A stretch of DNA of 9,180 bases from Actinomycetes bacterium (GTDB lineage: Bacteria > Actinomycetota > Actinomycetes > Actinomycetales > Microbacteriaceae), in NCBI GenBank assembly GCA_023421635.1, contig JAEZSU010000019.1, forward strand, positions 1 to 9,180. Reading direction: 5' to 3'. The translations under genes were made by a program, and so were the position numbers. Of the stretch, positions 8,735 to 9,180 are shown piece by piece; the stretch's first letter is position 1, and each line of letters begins with the position of its first letter. A model generated the notes under the pieces. It did not search any database. It had not been told where the DNA came from and was given only the letters and a program-made list of their open reading frames with translations.

Positions 8735-9180
8735 CGCCCGGCGGCCGCCTCCCGCGCCAGCAGGCGCTCCTTCACCGCCAGGCCCCACGCGAACCCGCCG
8801 AGCGATCCGTCGCTGCGCAGCACCCGGTGGCAGGGGACGAACAGGGCGGGGGCGTTCCGGGCGCAGATCGAGGCGGCGGCGCGCACGGCCGACGGGCTGC
8901 CCAGGAGCGCGGCGAACCCGGTGTAGGTGAGGGGTTCGCCCGCCTTCACCGAGCGCAGCGCACGCCATCCGGCGAGCTGGCCCGGAGTGCCGGTCTGCGA
9001 GACCTCGACCTGGTCGATCGCGGCGAGGTCGCCGTCGTAGTAGGCGCGGACGGCGTCCGCCGCATCCGTCTCGCCCCGTTCCACCGCCGCCGGCCGCGCG
9101 CGGATGCGCGCGAGGATCGCGTCGGGGTCGGCGGTCCAGCCGGAGGCGAGCACCCGGCCGTCCTCGGCGAGGATCGTGAA
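8731..9180 (-). CDS. ogt: Methylated-DNA--[protein]-cysteine S-methyltransferase, 5'-truncated by window edge
   Basis: Repairs O6-alkylguanine by irreversible transfer of the alkyl group to its own cysteine. The frame stays open to the right edge ([18 protein letters not shown]), so the start lies outside the window and a GTG at 9153 is internal; 149 residues are visible. The C-terminal domain is complete: [22 protein letters not shown], then the recognition region ending [13 protein letters not shown] (helical Arg finger Arg100 and hinge Asn109 in visible numbering), the acceptor motif PCHRV with Cys117, and the closing [13 protein letters not shown]. The family's usual RAVG reads RAAA here, a mild deviation that keeps the arginine. 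No Ada-type regulatory part is visible, but the N-terminus cannot be judged. The TGA at 8731-8733 overlaps the -35 of the next operon. Confidence 0.93.
   Translation of the reverse strand, partial: FTILAEDGRVLASGWTADPDAILARIRARPAAVERGETDAADAVRAYYDGDLAAIDQVEVSQTGTPGQLAGWRALRSVKAGEPLTYTGFAALLGSPSAVRAAASICARNAPALFVPCHRVLRSDGSLGGFAWGLAVKERLLAREAAAGR

Noticed and set aside
5061..8926. Long + strand open frames antisense to the ABC genes
   Set aside because: Compositionally biased translations rich in Arg, Glu and His without domains; they shadow two complete exporter genes with intact motif order.

Overview
The window is a stretch of high-GC chromosome (roughly 70% GC) with dense coding, GTG starts, actinobacterial -10 elements of the TAnnnT type and a leaderless-looking gene. 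Gene content (monomeric NADP isocitrate dehydrogenase, an L,D-transpeptidase with actinobacterial-type N-terminal repeats, a paired ABC exporter) fits an actinomycete, most likely Microbacteriaceae. The genus is an inference from style and content, not a proven assignment. No phage, IS, CRISPR or tRNA/rRNA signal was seen.

Layout from left to right: (1) the 3' part of a secreted L,D-transpeptidase on the + strand, ending at 808. (2) A 398-bp convergent intergenic region (809-1206). It holds two nearly identical ~80-bp palindromic elements exactly 147 bp apart, a tandem hexanucleotide array between them, a second purine-rich repeat tract, and a perfect 14-bp-stem hairpin that probably terminates transcription. 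(3) On the - strand, icd (1207-3426), preceded by a 26-bp near-perfect dyad and a second inverted repeat in its short upstream region. (4) On the - strand, an acetyl xylan esterase / cephalosporin-C deacetylase family hydrolase (3498-4481). (5) On the + strand, a GNAT acetyltransferase (4575-5027) whose -10 box sits six bases from its ATG. (6) On the - strand, two ABC exporter half-transporters (8662-6842 and 6845-5034) that overlap by ATGA and share one clear promoter. (7) On the - strand, the 3' part of an O6-alkylguanine-DNA alkyltransferase gene running off the right edge.

The genes are mostly independent housekeeping or accessory functions: cell-wall cross-linking, TCA-cycle NADPH production, carbohydrate/ester deacetylation, small-molecule acetylation, export, and DNA alkylation repair. 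The only certain functional unit is the ABC pair. Its motif deviations are complementary: Walker B Glu to Asp in the first subunit, non-canonical signature in the second. This predicts a heterodimer with one degenerate and one catalytic ATP site.

The least explained parts are the palindrome/tandem-repeat region after the transpeptidase gene, the dyad over the icd promoter, and a striking excess of the hexamer GGATGC/GCATCC across the whole window. I see no clear multi-gene novel system here; these non-coding signals are the best candidates for something undescribed.
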